NCBI RefSeq assembly: GCF_003583765.1
Contig: NZ_QXQA01000006.1
Location: 224,358-288,357, forward strand
Source of the DNA: Paenibacillus nanensis
GTDB lineage: Bacteria > Bacillota > Bacilli > Paenibacillales > Paenibacillaceae
DNA length: 64,000 nt
Direction of reading: 5' to 3'
The notes under the pieces are model-generated. The model was not told the DNA's origin, searched no databases, and saw only the letters and a program-made list of their open reading frames with translations. The stretch's first letter is position 1, and the number at the start of each line of letters is the position of its first letter. This document shows positions 17,078 to 26,395 of the stretch, in pieces. A program made the translations under genes and the position numbers.

Positions 17078-18403
17078 CTACGGCGCCAAAGGAATTTGGA
17101 CGGTAAACGTCGTCCATTCATGGCGAACGCTTTTGGCGTAAATTTTCCCTTTGTGCTGCTCGACGATCGCTTTGGCGATGGCCAGGCCCAAGCCGTAGCC
17201 TCCGTGCGCGCGGGCTCTGGACGGGTCCGTCCGGTAAAACCGGTCAAAGATTCTGTCCAAATGCTCAGGCTCGATCCCTTCGCCGGTGTTCGCGACGGAC
17301 AGCGTCATTTCATGATGCTGCTTCTGGAGCTTAATGCGGATGGAGCCCTGCGGATTCGTATATTTGACCGCGTTATCCAGCAGAATCATGACGACCTGCT
17401 TGAACTGCTCCGCATTGCCTCGTATCGCCACATTCGGTTCAATTTCGTAATCGAGCGAAATCCGCTTCTCGAAAATGACCGCTTCCATAGGAAGGATGAC
17501 GTTTTCGGCCGCATCGCTTGCTTGGAAAGCGGTTACGATTGCGGCTTCTCCCGCCGCATCCTCCATCCGGGTCAAATAAAGCAAGTCGCTTGTCAGCTTC
17601 GACATGCGGTCCGTCTCCGACTTGATGTAATGCAGCCACTTCATTTGGCTTGCGATCGTCTCTTCCTTGTTCGCGAGCAGAACGTCGGCATTCGTCTGAA
17701 TAATCGCAAGCGGCGTCTTCAATTCATGGGAGGCGTCGGCGATAAACTGCTTTTGCTTGTCGAACGCTTCCTGCACGGGCGCAATGGACCGGTTGGCAAA
17801 AAAACGGCTGATAAAAAAAATAACGACCAGCATCACAGCGCCTACAAGAAGAAACGTATAGATAAGCGTCGTCAGAATGCCTTCGCGGTCGGTTACGTCC
17901 AGGAATATGAGCCGATATCCGTTCTCCGTCTTCTGAACGAGGTAGGCCCAATTGTCTCCATCGAGATGCGCCCGCCCTGTTTGCTTCTTGCGGGAAGCGG
18001 CGTTTGCGGCCTCTTCGTAAAAGGCCTCGTCCATATCAAAGCGGGAATCGACGCTAAGCACCTGCCAATCCTCGTTCACGACGACCACGAACGAGACGGA
18101 TCGCCCCATGCGCGGATTCATATCGTCCATAGACGGGTCTGTCTTGCCGCCCGGAAAATCGGTCATCTCCGCCTCTTGATCCGTAACCGTTATCGGCGGA
18201 TCCCCGCCCATCCGGTTTTTCGGCTGATCCCGCGGCCCGTCAGGCTTGCCGTAAAACTCAGCATTGCGGTGCAGTTCCATGTTAATATCGGCCTGCACAT
18301 TACGGTGCATAATGGTGTAAATCGCCGCGAAAGCAATCAGCATCATCACCGAGATAATGACGAGATTCAGCAGCAAAAAACGGTTGCGGAGCTTATTGAA
18401 CAT
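17078..18403 (-). CDS. sensor histidine kinase partnered with OmpR-type regulator
   Basis: The 441-residue kinase has transmembrane helices at about 11-32 and 178-199 flanking an extracellular domain rich in Asp, Pro and Gly (about 35-170), then a HisKA dimerisation helix with phospho-acceptor H226 ('ADASHELKTPLAII') and an HATPase domain ('LLDNAVKYTN', 'DRFYRTD', 'GGYGLGLAIAKAI'). Its ATG overlaps the regulator stop (TGATG). The pair is divergent from the VTC/DUF4956 operon, which is therefore its likely target. The acidic sensor region could bind a cation, an inference only. Confidence 0.9.
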   Translation of the reverse strand: MFNKLRNRFLLLNLVIISVMMLIAFAAIYTIMHRNVQADINMELHRNAEFYGKPDGPRDQPKNRMGGDPPITVTDQEAEMTDFPGGKTDPSMDDMNPRMGRSVSFVVVVNEDWQVLSVDSRFDMDEAFYEEAANAASRKKQTGRAHLDGDNWAYLVQKTENGYRLIFLDVTDREGILTTLIYTFLLVGAVMLVVIFFISRFFANRSIAPVQEAFDKQKQFIADASHELKTPLAIIQTNADVLLANKEETIASQMKWLHYIKSETDRMSKLTSDLLYLTRMEDAAGEAAIVTAFQASDAAENVILPMEAVIFEKRISLDYEIEPNVAIRGNAEQFKQVVMILLDNAVKYTNPQGSIRIKLQKQHHEMTLSVANTGEGIEPEHLDRIFDRFYRTDPSRARAHGGYGLGLAIAKAIVEQHKGKIYAKSVRHEWTTFTVQIPLAP

Positions 18404-19080
18404 CAGCCCGTCACCTCCAGCACATACCCCACGCCTCGGATCGTATTGATTTTGACAGAGGATTGCAGGAACGTAAGCTTCTTCCGCAGGAAAGAAATAT
18501 AAACCTCCACATTATTGCTTTCCGCTTCGGAATCAAAGCCCCAGAGCTTCTCAATAATTTGATCCTTGGAGGTCACCGCCATTTTGCGGGTAATCAGCAG
18601 CTCCATAAGCTCGCTTTCCTTCAGGATCAGCTTTATTTCCTTGCCGTTCCCCGACAGCTTGAGATTCGCCATATTTAGCTCGATGTCCCCATATTTCAAC
18701 GTGTCCTCCTGCAGAACCTCGTTTCTGCGTCTTAACGCGGCCCGAATTCTCGCAAGAAGCTCGTCGGTCGAGAACGGCTTCGCGATATAATCGTCCGCGC
18801 CGTAATCGAGTCCGGCTACTTTATCGGATATTTCTCCCTTGGCCGTTAACATGATAACCGGCGTCATGACGCCCTCGGTTCGCAGCGACTTTAGAATCGA
18901 CATGCCGTCCATGCCCGGCAGCATCACGTCCAGCAAGACTAAATCGTAGATACCGCTAAGCGCATTATCCAGACCGGACGGCCCGTCATGAACGGCATCT
19001 ACCGAATAGTTATGTTTTTTTAAAATCTGCGTCAAGGCCTCGGCCAGATGCTCTTCGTCTTCTACGATTAATATTCTCAT
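18403..19080 (-). CDS. OmpR/PhoB-family response regulator
   Basis: The 225-residue protein combines a receiver domain (acidic residues E7-D8, phospho-acceptor D51 in 'LVLLDVMLPG', lysine in 'DDYIAKPF') with a C-terminal winged helix ('KDQIIEKLWG', 'VEVYISFLRKKL', 'INTIRGVGYVLE'). It is first in a two-gene operon with the kinase and divergent from the VTC operon across a 206-nt gap. Confidence 0.93.
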   Translation of the reverse strand: MRILIVEDEEHLAEALTQILKKHNYSVDAVHDGPSGLDNALSGIYDLVLLDVMLPGMDGMSILKSLRTEGVMTPVIMLTAKGEISDKVAGLDYGADDYIAKPFSTDELLARIRAALRRRNEVLQEDTLKYGDIELNMANLKLSGNGKEIKLILKESELMELLITRKMAVTSKDQIIEKLWGFDSEAESNNVEVYISFLRKKLTFLQSSVKINTIRGVGYVLEVTG

Positions 19081-19145
19081 GAAGTTCGCTGCCCTCTTTC
19101 TTTATCTTTCATTAATTTATACGCATGGGCTCATTATAGCAAGCA

Positions 19146-19222
19146 AACCTTTAACCAAGCTTAAGCGCTTGCTGGCGGAAAAAAATGAAGCTTTCGTAAA
19201 TCTTTAAGTTTCATTAAAGGTT
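19146..19222. promoter_or_regulatory. candidate regulator sites between two-component and VTC operons
   Basis: The arms AACCTTTAA (19146-19154) and TTAAAGGTT (19214-19222) form a 9-bp inverted repeat, and CTTTAA (19202-19207) also pairs with TTAAAG (19214-19219). Such CTTTAA-type elements in the divergent promoter region are candidate binding sites for the adjacent OmpR-type regulator. Confidence 0.35.
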
Positions 19223-19286
19223 CGCCTCGTATTATAAGCCTCAGTGAACGACGCACAAACGACAGCATATGAAAGGGTGAACAGGC

Positions 19287-20033
19287 ATGGCGATCGAGGT
19301 TTTCAACCGGTACGAGAACAAGTATCTGCTTGACGAGGAAGCGTATCTGCGGTTTTACGATCGGCTGCTCGACTATATGGAGCTCGACGAATATAACAAG
19401 CAGCATCCGTTCTATTCCATAAGCAATATATATTTTGACACGAAAAACCATTCGCTGATCCGCAAAAGCCTCTCCAAGCCGAAGTACAAAGAAAAGCTGC
19501 GACTAAGGGCATACGGCGTACCGAAGCCAGGCGCTAAAGGTTATTTGGAGCTTAAGAAAAAAGTGTTCGGCCTCGTCAACAAGCGCAGGACTGCGCTTAA
19601 GCTGGATGAAGCCTACGAGTTCGTGCGAACCGGCGTTCTGCCGGACTATCAGGACTACATGAATAAACAAGTGCTGAACGAAATTCATTACTTCCTCGGA
19701 AGGTACGAGCTGGAGCCTAAAGTGTATCTTGCCTATGACCGGCGAGCGTTGTTCGATAAGACCAGCCGGGACCTTCGCATCACGTTCGATACCAATATTC
19801 GCTCCCGCCGCTATGACCTGACGCTGGAAAGCGGAGATTACGGCGAGCCTTTAATCGAATCCGGGCAGTGGCTGATGGAAGTCAAAGCGGAAAAAACCAT
19901 TCCGATGTGGCTTTCCCGGTTATTGTCGGAGCACCAAATGTTCCGAACCAGCTTCTCGAAATACGGCAGCGAATATAAGAAATACGCATCATTCGCAAAG
20001 ACACATAAGGAGGCATTCTACTACTATGCTTGA
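19287..20033 (+). CDS. VTC-domain protein (polyphosphate-polymerase-like, triphosphate tunnel fold)
   Basis: The 248-residue protein matches the VTC domain, first known from the yeast vacuolar transporter chaperone, where it makes polyphosphate from ATP inside a beta-barrel tunnel. Visible tunnel motifs are 'NRYENKYLLDE' (about 7-17), 'YKEKLRLRAYG' (about 68-78), 'GYLELKKKV' and 'WLMEVKAEK' (about 202-210). No membrane segment is present. It overlaps the next gene by eight bases, so the two are coupled. In bacteria this gene recurs beside DUF4956 membrane proteins and CotH or Cthe_2159-like exported proteins. The polymer or triphosphate made is unproven. Confidence 0.85.
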   Translation: MAIEVFNRYENKYLLDEEAYLRFYDRLLDYMELDEYNKQHPFYSISNIYFDTKNHSLIRKSLSKPKYKEKLRLRAYGVPKPGAKGYLELKKKVFGLVNKRRTALKLDEAYEFVRTGVLPDYQDYMNKQVLNEIHYFLGRYELEPKVYLAYDRRALFDKTSRDLRITFDTNIRSRRYDLTLESGDYGEPLIESGQWLMEVKAEKTIPMWLSRLLSEHQMFRTSFSKYGSEYKKYASFAKTHKEAFYYYA

Positions 20034-20727
20034 GTTTATTGAATCTATTTTTTCTTCGACCGCGGATGCTGCGGCTGCGCAGCTTACACTCTCCCATTCT
20101 TTGATTACGATCGCGACATCGATTGCGCTCGGCGCTTTGATCAGCTTCACTTATATGAAAACAAGCAACCGGAATGCTTATTCGCAAAACTTCGCCTTAA
20201 CGATGATGCTGCTGCCCGCGATAGTCGCGATCATCATTCTCTTAATCGGCAGCAACATCGCAAGAGCCTTCAGCTTGGCGGGCGCCTTCTCGATCATCCG
20301 GTTCCGCAGCGCGCCCGGGGATCCGAAGGACATCGCTTATGTCCTGTTTACGATGGCGGCCGGACTGGCGGTCGGCGTCGGAAGCTTTGGCTACGCCGTT
20401 TTGTTCACCGTGCTGCTGTGCGCGCTCATGTTTATATTGAGCTGCTTCAAGTTCGGCCAGCGGAAGACGACGGAGCGTCTGCTGAAGGTTACGATCCCGG
20501 AGGATTTGAGCTACGAAGAAGCGTTTGCCGAAGTATTCATGACCTACGATATTGCTTATGAGCTGAAGAAGGTCCGCACGACGGAGCTTGGCAGCCTGTA
20601 TGAGTTGGTTTACTCCGTCACAATGGACAACCAGATCGATCAGAAGTCGTTCTTGGACGCGATCCGCTGCCGGAACGGGAACTTGGACATTACGTTAACG
20701 ATGGCGCCTACTGCTTCGGATTATTAA
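20026..20727 (+). CDS. DUF4956-family membrane protein
   Basis: The 233-residue protein has four apparent transmembrane helices between about residues 20 and 150 ('MMLLPAIVAIIILLIGSNIA' is one) and a soluble C-terminal domain of about 80 residues. The loop 'IRFRSAPGDPKDIAYV' is the family hallmark between helices. DUF4956 proteins are of unknown biochemistry and almost always accompany VTC-domain genes. Here the ATG lies inside the end of the VTC gene. It may move or anchor the product made by the VTC enzyme. Confidence 0.85.
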   Translation: MLEFIESIFSSTADAAAAQLTLSHSLITIATSIALGALISFTYMKTSNRNAYSQNFALTMMLLPAIVAIIILLIGSNIARAFSLAGAFSIIRFRSAPGDPKDIAYVLFTMAAGLAVGVGSFGYAVLFTVLLCALMFILSCFKFGQRKTTERLLKVTIPEDLSYEEAFAEVFMTYDIAYELKKVRTTELGSLYELVYSVTMDNQIDQKSFLDAIRCRNGNLDITLTMAPTASDY

Positions 20728-20757
20728 TAAAATTTTGAGAAAAAGGAGCGAACCTCT

Positions 20758-22719
20758 ATGAATAAAACAATTGCGTTGAAAAAACTAGGGATCGTCATCA
20801 TGAGCATTGCCGTGTTGTCGGCATGCAGTGCGAACGATACGGAAAACACAGCAGCCAACTCCGCAACTGCAGAGACCGTTTCATCGAATGAAGCGGCGGC
20901 TGTTGCAACCGCAGAACTTCCGGTTAAGGCCGAATTTGAAGAGGAGGATCTAGCCGCAGACTGGAGCGCAGAGAATGCAACCGCAATCGACCTCGGCAGT
21001 CAAGAAGAAACCGTTACGATTACGGCGGCAGGAACCTATGTGTTGAGCGGCAAGCTGAAGGATGGGGGCATTATCGTCAATGTGTCCGCAGAAGACAAGG
21101 TTAGACTTGTGTTGAACAACGCCGACATCACAAATTCAAATGGACCCGCAATTGACATTAAGGAAGGCGAAAAGGTATTCGTCACCTTGGCGGAAGGAAC
21201 GCAGAACAGCGCCACAGACGGAATTGCCTATTCCGACACTTCGGAAGAAGCGCCGACCGCCGCTATTTACAGCAAAGCGGATCTCGTCGTGAACGGCGCG
21301 GGCTCGCTTGTTGTAAAGGGTCAATATAAGGACGGCATTACAAGCCGCGACGATCTGAAGCTCGTAAGCGGCACAATTGAAGTGCAGGCGGCTGACGACG
21401 CCATTGTCGGCCGGGATCTGCTTGCGGTTCGTGACGGGGTCATCACGGTTGAAGCCGGCGGCGACGGCCTCAAGTCGACCAACGATTCGGAGGAAGGCAA
21501 AGGCAATATCGCGATTGAAGGCGGCACATTCGCCATTAACGCTGTAAACGACGGTCTGCAAGCCGCAGTCTCGTTAAGAACGGATGGCGGAACATTCGAT
21601 ATCGTAACGGGCGGAGGCAGCGCCAACGCGCCGGTCAGAACGAATGAAGAACCGTGGGGACGGACGCCTAGAGATGCCGCTGCGCAAGGGGCGGATCCGC
21701 AAGCGGCGGCAGCTGCAGAAGCAACAGAGGCGACAGATGCAGCAGCGGGAACGGAGACCGAATCGACAAGCGCGAAGGCGTTGAAGGCGGCATCCGTCCT
21801 TGCGGTTACAGGCGGTACCTTCACCATTGATTCGGCCGACGACGCGTTGCACAGCAACAATTCGCTCATCATCAGCGGCGGTGATTTGAGCATTCAGTCG
21901 GGAGACGACGGCGCTCATGCCGATGCCTCCCTTACAATCGAAGGCGGCACGGTCGATATCGTGAAGAGCTATGAAGGCATCGAAGGCACGCTCATTACAA
22001 TCGCCGGCGGCGATATCACCGTTGCCGCAACGGACGACGGCGTCAATGTCTCAGGCGGCAATGATACGAGCTCGGGCGGCTTCGGCCAGGATCAGTTCGC
22101 GGATTCGGGGGACAGAAAGCTGGTCATCAGCGGCGGTACGATAAATGTGAATGCCGCAGGGGACGGACTGGACGCGAACGGTTCCATTGAGATGAGCGGA
22201 GGCACGGTAACCGTATTTGGACCAACCAATGCGGGCAATGGCACTCTCGACTATGACGGCACCTTTAACCTAAGCGGAGGCACTTTGATCGCATCGGGCA
22301 GCGCGGGCATGGCGATGGCCCCTTCCGAGGATTCTGCGCAAGCGACGGTAGCGATGAGCTTCAGCCAAACGCAAACGGCAGGATCTCCGGTCACGCTGAA
22401 AGACGCGGACGGCACCGAAATCTTGACCGTTACGCCAACGAAGGACTATCAAATCGTTCTCTTCAGCTCGCCAGAAGTGAAGTCAGGCAGCACATACAGC
22501 GTAGCATCCGGCGATACCCAAATCGTGCAGTTCGAAACGGATGGCTCTGTCACCTGGGTGGGCGAATCCGGCGTTACCGAGGCTCCTGCCGGACACGGCG
22601 GCATGGGCGGCGGTATGGGGGGAGGCGGCATGAGACCCGGCGGGGGCCAAATGCCAAACGGCGAGCGTCCGGCTAGACCGGGCATGGAGCAGCCGACTGC
22701 TGCAGAACAAGCTCAATAA
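20758..22719 (+). CDS. carbohydrate-binding lipoprotein, Cthe_2159-like beta-helix
   Basis: The 653-residue lipoprotein has a lipobox ending at C23 ('VLSACSAND'), a low-complexity linker, and from about residue 60 to 500 short repeats such as 'GGTFTIDSADDALH' and 'GGDLSIQSGDDGAH' with Asp pairs, typical of the Cthe_2159 (PF14262) right-handed beta-helix that binds acidic polysaccharide and calcium. An Ala/Glu/Thr-rich insert splits the helix near residues 320-345. The C-terminus is Gly-Met-Pro-rich. An AAAGGAG site precedes the ATG by about 10 nt, 30 nt after the DUF4956 gene. It is the last gene before a strong terminator. Confidence 0.85.
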   Translation: MNKTIALKKLGIVIMSIAVLSACSANDTENTAANSATAETVSSNEAAAVATAELPVKAEFEEEDLAADWSAENATAIDLGSQEETVTITAAGTYVLSGKLKDGGIIVNVSAEDKVRLVLNNADITNSNGPAIDIKEGEKVFVTLAEGTQNSATDGIAYSDTSEEAPTAAIYSKADLVVNGAGSLVVKGQYKDGITSRDDLKLVSGTIEVQAADDAIVGRDLLAVRDGVITVEAGGDGLKSTNDSEEGKGNIAIEGGTFAINAVNDGLQAAVSLRTDGGTFDIVTGGGSANAPVRTNEEPWGRTPRDAAAQGADPQAAAAAEATEATDAAAGTETESTSAKALKAASVLAVTGGTFTIDSADDALHSNNSLIISGGDLSIQSGDDGAHADASLTIEGGTVDIVKSYEGIEGTLITIAGGDITVAATDDGVNVSGGNDTSSGGFGQDQFADSGDRKLVISGGTINVNAAGDGLDANGSIEMSGGTVTVFGPTNAGNGTLDYDGTFNLSGGTLIASGSAGMAMAPSEDSAQATVAMSFSQTQTAGSPVTLKDADGTEILTVTPTKDYQIVLFSSPEVKSGSTYSVASGDTQIVQFETDGSVTWVGESGVTEAPAGHGGMGGGMGGGGMRPGGGQMPNGERPARPGMEQPTAAEQAQ

Positions 22720-22724
22720 AATAG

Positions 22725-22757
22725 GCGGGACAGGCGCAATGCCTGTCCCGCTTTTTT
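22725..22757 (+). terminator. terminator of VTC operon
   Basis: A perfect 11-bp stem GCGGGACAGGC / GCCTGTCCCGC with a 5-nt loop is followed by TTTTTT. Confidence 0.92.
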
Positions 22758-22769
22758 GACCACACGCCG

Positions 22770-23777
22770 TTATTCGATTAACGTCTTCGCCAGCCAATCA
22801 TAAGACCGTCTGCCGCTGATCTCATGGGCGCCCTCAAAAATATCTTCATCCAATTGATCCGCTGCCTGCATGCCGGCATAAATTTCCTTGAGCCGCGCTA
22901 TCGCTTCCCGCGTGCCGTCCTCAGGAAAAATCCGGTCGTTCGCACCCGACTCGATAAACAATGCGCGCGGCGCGATAAGTCCGATAAGATCCGGCAGCTC
23001 CGCTATATCCAGAATTCCGGGAATGTAATTATCGATGCAGTGGTCGACGGCAAGTATACTTTTCTTAAACGTATTCGTAAAGCCGCATAACACGGTTGCT
23101 TTCACCCGTTCGTCGAGCGCGGACGCGTAGGCCGCGATCAGCCCTCCGCCGGAGAAGCCCATCATGCCGATTCGCCCAGCGTCTACATCTGGATCTGTAT
23201 GGATAAGCTTCAACAGCTGCAAGGTTTCGTGCACGCGCAAACCCGCAAGTGTACGACCGCTCATGAGCAGATGCCTGGACAACGTATTGCAGGAGCTGCG
23301 CAAGCCTTTTTCCCTGTCGCTCTCCAGCATCCGGTCGCCAAAGCCGACGATTTCGGGAGCGAACACCTTGAATCCCCGCCTTACGAGCTGCAGGGCAAAA
23401 TGCTGATGAATGCCGGGCGTTTCCGTATCCTCCGCGCCGTCAGCCGTTAATCCGACAATCTCTCTGCTCCCGTAGCCATGGCCGTGCACAGCGATTGCCG
23501 CAGGTTTCAGGCCGGCTTTATTTTTCGGCGTCAGCATATAAACCGGCATGCTGAGATGCCCAGATGTTCGAAGTGCAATCCGCTCGCGGATATAATCGTC
23601 AAACTCTTTCTTCTCCAAGACGGTGACGCTCATGTCGGGCGCGCAAGCAAACTCGCCCAGCGCCTTACGCAATCCCTTAAGCATTTCCTCGCGCAAGCTT
23701 GCGTAATCCTTATCGCTTTGCCTTTTCGCTGCGGTCTGTTCGTAATTGTCGGCCAAAAACGGTTCCAGCTCATTCAT
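22770..23777 (-). CDS. alpha/beta hydrolase (abhydrolase_7-like)
   Basis: The 335-residue cytoplasmic hydrolase has the oxyanion 'AVHGHGYG' strand, the nucleophile elbow 'GMMGFSGGGL' and C-terminal 'FEGAHEISGR' supplying the catalytic histidine; an Asp in 'ESGANDRIFP' completes the triad. The long N-terminal region before the HGHG motif (about 90 residues) is usual in the dienelactone-hydrolase/acetyl-xylan-esterase-like group. Its substrate is unknown. It follows the oxidoreductase gene on the same strand by 41 nt and may share its transcript. Confidence 0.85.
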   Translation of the reverse strand: MNELEPFLADNYEQTAAKRQSDKDYASLREEMLKGLRKALGEFACAPDMSVTVLEKKEFDDYIRERIALRTSGHLSMPVYMLTPKNKAGLKPAAIAVHGHGYGSREIVGLTADGAEDTETPGIHQHFALQLVRRGFKVFAPEIVGFGDRMLESDREKGLRSSCNTLSRHLLMSGRTLAGLRVHETLQLLKLIHTDPDVDAGRIGMMGFSGGGLIAAYASALDERVKATVLCGFTNTFKKSILAVDHCIDNYIPGILDIAELPDLIGLIAPRALFIESGANDRIFPEDGTREAIARLKEIYAGMQAADQLDEDIFEGAHEISGRRSYDWLAKTLIE

Positions 23778-23818
23778 TTCGATCAGCTCCTTCGTTTGCC
23801 CGCGGCAAGAAGCCTTTT

Positions 23819-24850
23819 TTAGAAATTTGCCAAAACAATCTTTCCTGTCGTTCTGCCGGATTCCAAAATAGCGTGGGCCTTCTTCAAATTGGCAGCGTTA
23901 ATCGGCTCCAGAACCTCGCTGATTGTCGTCCGAATCAAACCTTGGTCCACCATCCTAGACAATTCATTGAGCAGCTTGTGCTGCTCGATCATATCAGGCG
24001 TTTGATAGGTGGATCGGGTGAACATCAGCTCCCATACGAAAGTGACGCTTTTGTTTTTCAACAGCGTAAGATCGAGCAATTCGTCGGTCTCGACGATGGA
24101 GCAGATTTTCCCTTGAGGAGCGATCGTTTCGGCCATATTCCTCCAATGCTTCTCCGTCGAATTCAGGCAGAAGATATACTCCACTTGATCATAGCCGATT
24201 TCCTTCAATTGAGGAACAAAGTCTTGGTAATGGTTAATGATATGATCGGCGCCCAAGCTTCTTGCCCATTCGGCGGATTCGCCGCGGGAAGCCGTTCCGA
24301 TAACGGCAAGCCCCGCATATCGGGCCAATTGGACCGCGATGGAGCCTACGCCTCCGGCTGCACCGATAATCAATATAGCCTTGCCTTCGTTATCCGCCGG
24401 GTTCTTCGAAATGCCAAGCCGGTCGAACAACCCTTCCCATGCGGTAATGGCTGTCAACGGCAGCGCGGCGGCCTGCGCAAAATCCAGAGACGCCGGTTTC
24501 GTTCCGACGATCCGTTCATCCACCAGATGGAACTCGCTATTGCCCCCAGGCCGTACGATACTGCCCGCATAATAGACCTCATCCCCCGGCTTGAACAGCG
24601 TGCAATCCGGTCCGGTTTGCTCCACCACGCCGGCCACATCCCATCCGAGCACCCGCGGACGCTCCTCCGTGCGTTCCTTTGGCTTGCGTACTTTCGTATC
24701 AACCGGATTAACGGAGATGGCCTTTACGCTTACCAGCAGATCCCTTCCGGCTGGAACCGGTTTTGGGATCTTTATATCAATCAAGCTCTCCGGGTGCTCC
24801 ACCGGCAAATAGTTGTAAAGCCCTACCGCTTTCATCATTTGTTCCGACAT
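23819..24850 (-). CDS. zinc-type alcohol dehydrogenase-like / quinone oxidoreductase (MDR family)
   Basis: The 343-residue protein has the GroES-like N-terminal fold ('VLGWDVAGVV') and an NADPH-binding Rossmann motif 'IGAAGGVGSIAVQLAR'. It lacks the catalytic zinc ligands of classical alcohol dehydrogenase, as expected for the ZADH/quinone-reductase subgroup. An AGGGAGG site eight nt ahead supports the ATG at 24850; the frame extends to a TTG at 24874 upstream of that site, which is not the start. It is divergent from an HxlR-type regulator, a common arrangement for quinone or aldehyde detoxification. Confidence 0.87.
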   Translation of the reverse strand: MSEQMMKAVGLYNYLPVEHPESLIDIKIPKPVPAGRDLLVSVKAISVNPVDTKVRKPKERTEERPRVLGWDVAGVVEQTGPDCTLFKPGDEVYYAGSIVRPGGNSEFHLVDERIVGTKPASLDFAQAAALPLTAITAWEGLFDRLGISKNPADNEGKAILIIGAAGGVGSIAVQLARYAGLAVIGTASRGESAEWARSLGADHIINHYQDFVPQLKEIGYDQVEYIFCLNSTEKHWRNMAETIAPQGKICSIVETDELLDLTLLKNKSVTFVWELMFTRSTYQTPDMIEQHKLLNELSRMVDQGLIRTTISEVLEPINAANLKKAHAILESGRTTGKIVLANF

Positions 24851-24946
24851 ATAAGTCATCCTCCCTAACAACAATTTTAATCCTTACTTGTTGCTAAATA
24901 TAACGCATATGTTCTAATATCGTAAGTACGCACATTGTTGTTATAT

Positions 24947-24964
24947 AGTATCAAAAAATATACT
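24947..24964. promoter_or_regulatory. candidate HxlR operator
   Basis: The half sites AGTAT (24947-24951) and ATACT (24960-24964) flank an AT-rich 8-nt centre just 22 nt before the hxlR-type gene and in the divergent promoter region. It resembles YodB/CatR-type operators in layout. A longer inverted repeat AACAACAAT (24867-24875) / ATTGTTGTT (24934-24942) also spans the gap. Confidence 0.4.
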
Positions 24965-24986
24965 GTGGAGAAGGAGCGGGTCAATC

Positions 24987-25364
24987 ATGCGAAACCGAAA
25001 AAGCGGCTACGGCAATTGCCCGAACGATGAAGGCTGTCCGGTCGAATATACTTTGGACGTGATTGGCGGCAAGTGGAAAGGAGTGCTTCTGTACCATCTG
25101 ATAGATGGAACGAAACGGTTCAACGAGTTTCGAAAAATATGTCCTTCCATCACCCAGCGAATGTTAACTCTGCAGCTTAGAGAGCTGGAGGACGACGGGA
25201 TCGTTCACCGGGAAGTCTATCATCAGGTTCCCCCGAAGGTGGAATATTCGTTAACGGAGTTCGGATTAACCCTTGTTCCAGTCATTATGGCCATGAAGGA
25301 GTGGGGCGAAGCCTACAAGCGGAAAGCGTCGGCTAAAGAACCGTTGGAAGTGAGCCAGGAATAA
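24987..25364 (+). CDS. HxlR-family transcriptional regulator
   Basis: The 125-residue winged-helix protein shows '[18 protein letters not shown]' with the conserved Cys-Pro near the start of the domain, then '[11 protein letters not shown]', '[14 protein letters not shown]' and the wing '[13 protein letters not shown]'. It likely represses itself and the divergent oxidoreductase and may respond to quinones or aldehydes through its cysteines. AAGGAG lies nine nt before the ATG. Confidence 0.9.
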   Translation: MRNRKSGYGNCPNDEGCPVEYTLDVIGGKWKGVLLYHLIDGTKRFNEFRKICPSITQRMLTLQLRELEDDGIVHREVYHQVPPKVEYSLTEFGLTLVPVIMAMKEWGEAYKRKASAKEPLEVSQE

Positions 25365-25408
25365 AGCGGCGCTTCATGGTTTTCTTGGCAGTCCGGTACA
25401 AAGTGTTC

Positions 25409-26395
25409 CTACTTAAGCGGTATTTCAATCGTTTCGCCATTTTCCTTCAAGACGAGCTGTACGGAATGAAGCTTTTCCGGGAGCGGATCGTACCGAAGCG
25501 TAAACGTATATCCGTTTTTGGATTCGTTTATGTGAATATCGCTTCTGTGCAATGTAACTCTGTCTCCGTTTGCAACGAGCTCCACGCCATGATTGATTTG
25601 ACCGAATAGTTTGCGGTTTTCCTCAGGAAGAGTGCCTTCAACTACTGTCATTGTTGGAGTAGCGGTAATGGAACCGAAAATAATCGAACTGCCCTGGGCA
25701 GCGACTGTCTGAATAGACTGCTTGATCATGGTCGGCATCGCCTCGTCCGGGTGGAAAGGGAACGTAACATGTCCCTCCTGCCTTTGGTCGCCGTTTGCCG
25801 TGTCTTCCCAATATGTGAGGGTTAGTTTTTTGGCAAGCGGACTAACTGGGTCAAACGTGATGATCCCTTTAATCTCGGTTCGGTCCCTGCCTGGCCCCCA
25901 TGTTTCAGATTGGCTTTTGGCTTCCGTACGGAAGCCCTTGATTCCCGTCGGCAGAAAACGGCTCTTTGCATCTTCCTGCACCAGACCGTCAGGATGACTC
26001 AGCGTATAGTACAAAATAAATTGATTTTCATCCGACATGAGACCGTCCAGCGTGAGCATACTTCCATCCGCAAGCTTGACCTGCTCGCCAAGCTCTTGCC
26101 CCCAACCCTCTTGGTTCAGCTTATCTAGGGTGCCGTCTGCAACCCTGTCAAAGCCGAGCAGCGTCTTGCCGTAATAAGCCAGCGCACGGTACTGATTCCC
26201 TGCGACGAGGAGCATTACTGCAAGGACGGCTGCCGCGATTTTCAAGCCGCCCATCCCCTTTTTTCTGAATGCTATCCGCTTTGGAGCTGCGGTACTTAAA
26301 GCGGTTCTTAATCTTGCTTCCATGTTCTCTGGCGCTGTAACTTCTTGTATGCGCGTCTTTTCTTCGTGTAACAAACTTTCAACGATTTTATTCAT
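25409..26395 (-). CDS. anti-sigma-factor-like membrane protein (DUF4179)
   Basis: The 328-residue protein has a cytoplasmic N-terminus of about 48 residues, one transmembrane helix (about 49-70, 'IAAAVLAVMLLVAG') and a large exported DUF4179-type domain. Its ATG overlaps the sigma-factor stop by eight bases. Position and topology suggest it holds the sigma factor at the membrane until a signal releases it. No ZAS zinc motif is visible in the short N-terminal part. Confidence 0.8.
   Translation of the reverse strand: MNKIVESLLHEEKTRIQEVTAPENMEARLRTALSTAAPKRIAFRKKGMGGLKIAAAVLAVMLLVAGNQYRALAYYGKTLLGFDRVADGTLDKLNQEGWGQELGEQVKLADGSMLTLDGLMSDENQFILYYTLSHPDGLVQEDAKSRFLPTGIKGFRTEAKSQSETWGPGRDRTEIKGIITFDPVSPLAKKLTLTYWEDTANGDQRQEGHVTFPFHPDEAMPTMIKQSIQTVAAQGSSIIFGSITATPTMTVVEGTLPEENRKLFGQINHGVELVANGDRVTLHRSDIHINESKNGYTFTLRYDPLPEKLHSVQLVLKENGETIEIPLK

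Noticed and set aside
16924..17247. 107-codon minus-strand ORF at the end of the kinase gene
   Set aside because: It overlaps the kinase coding region in another frame and crosses its terminator.
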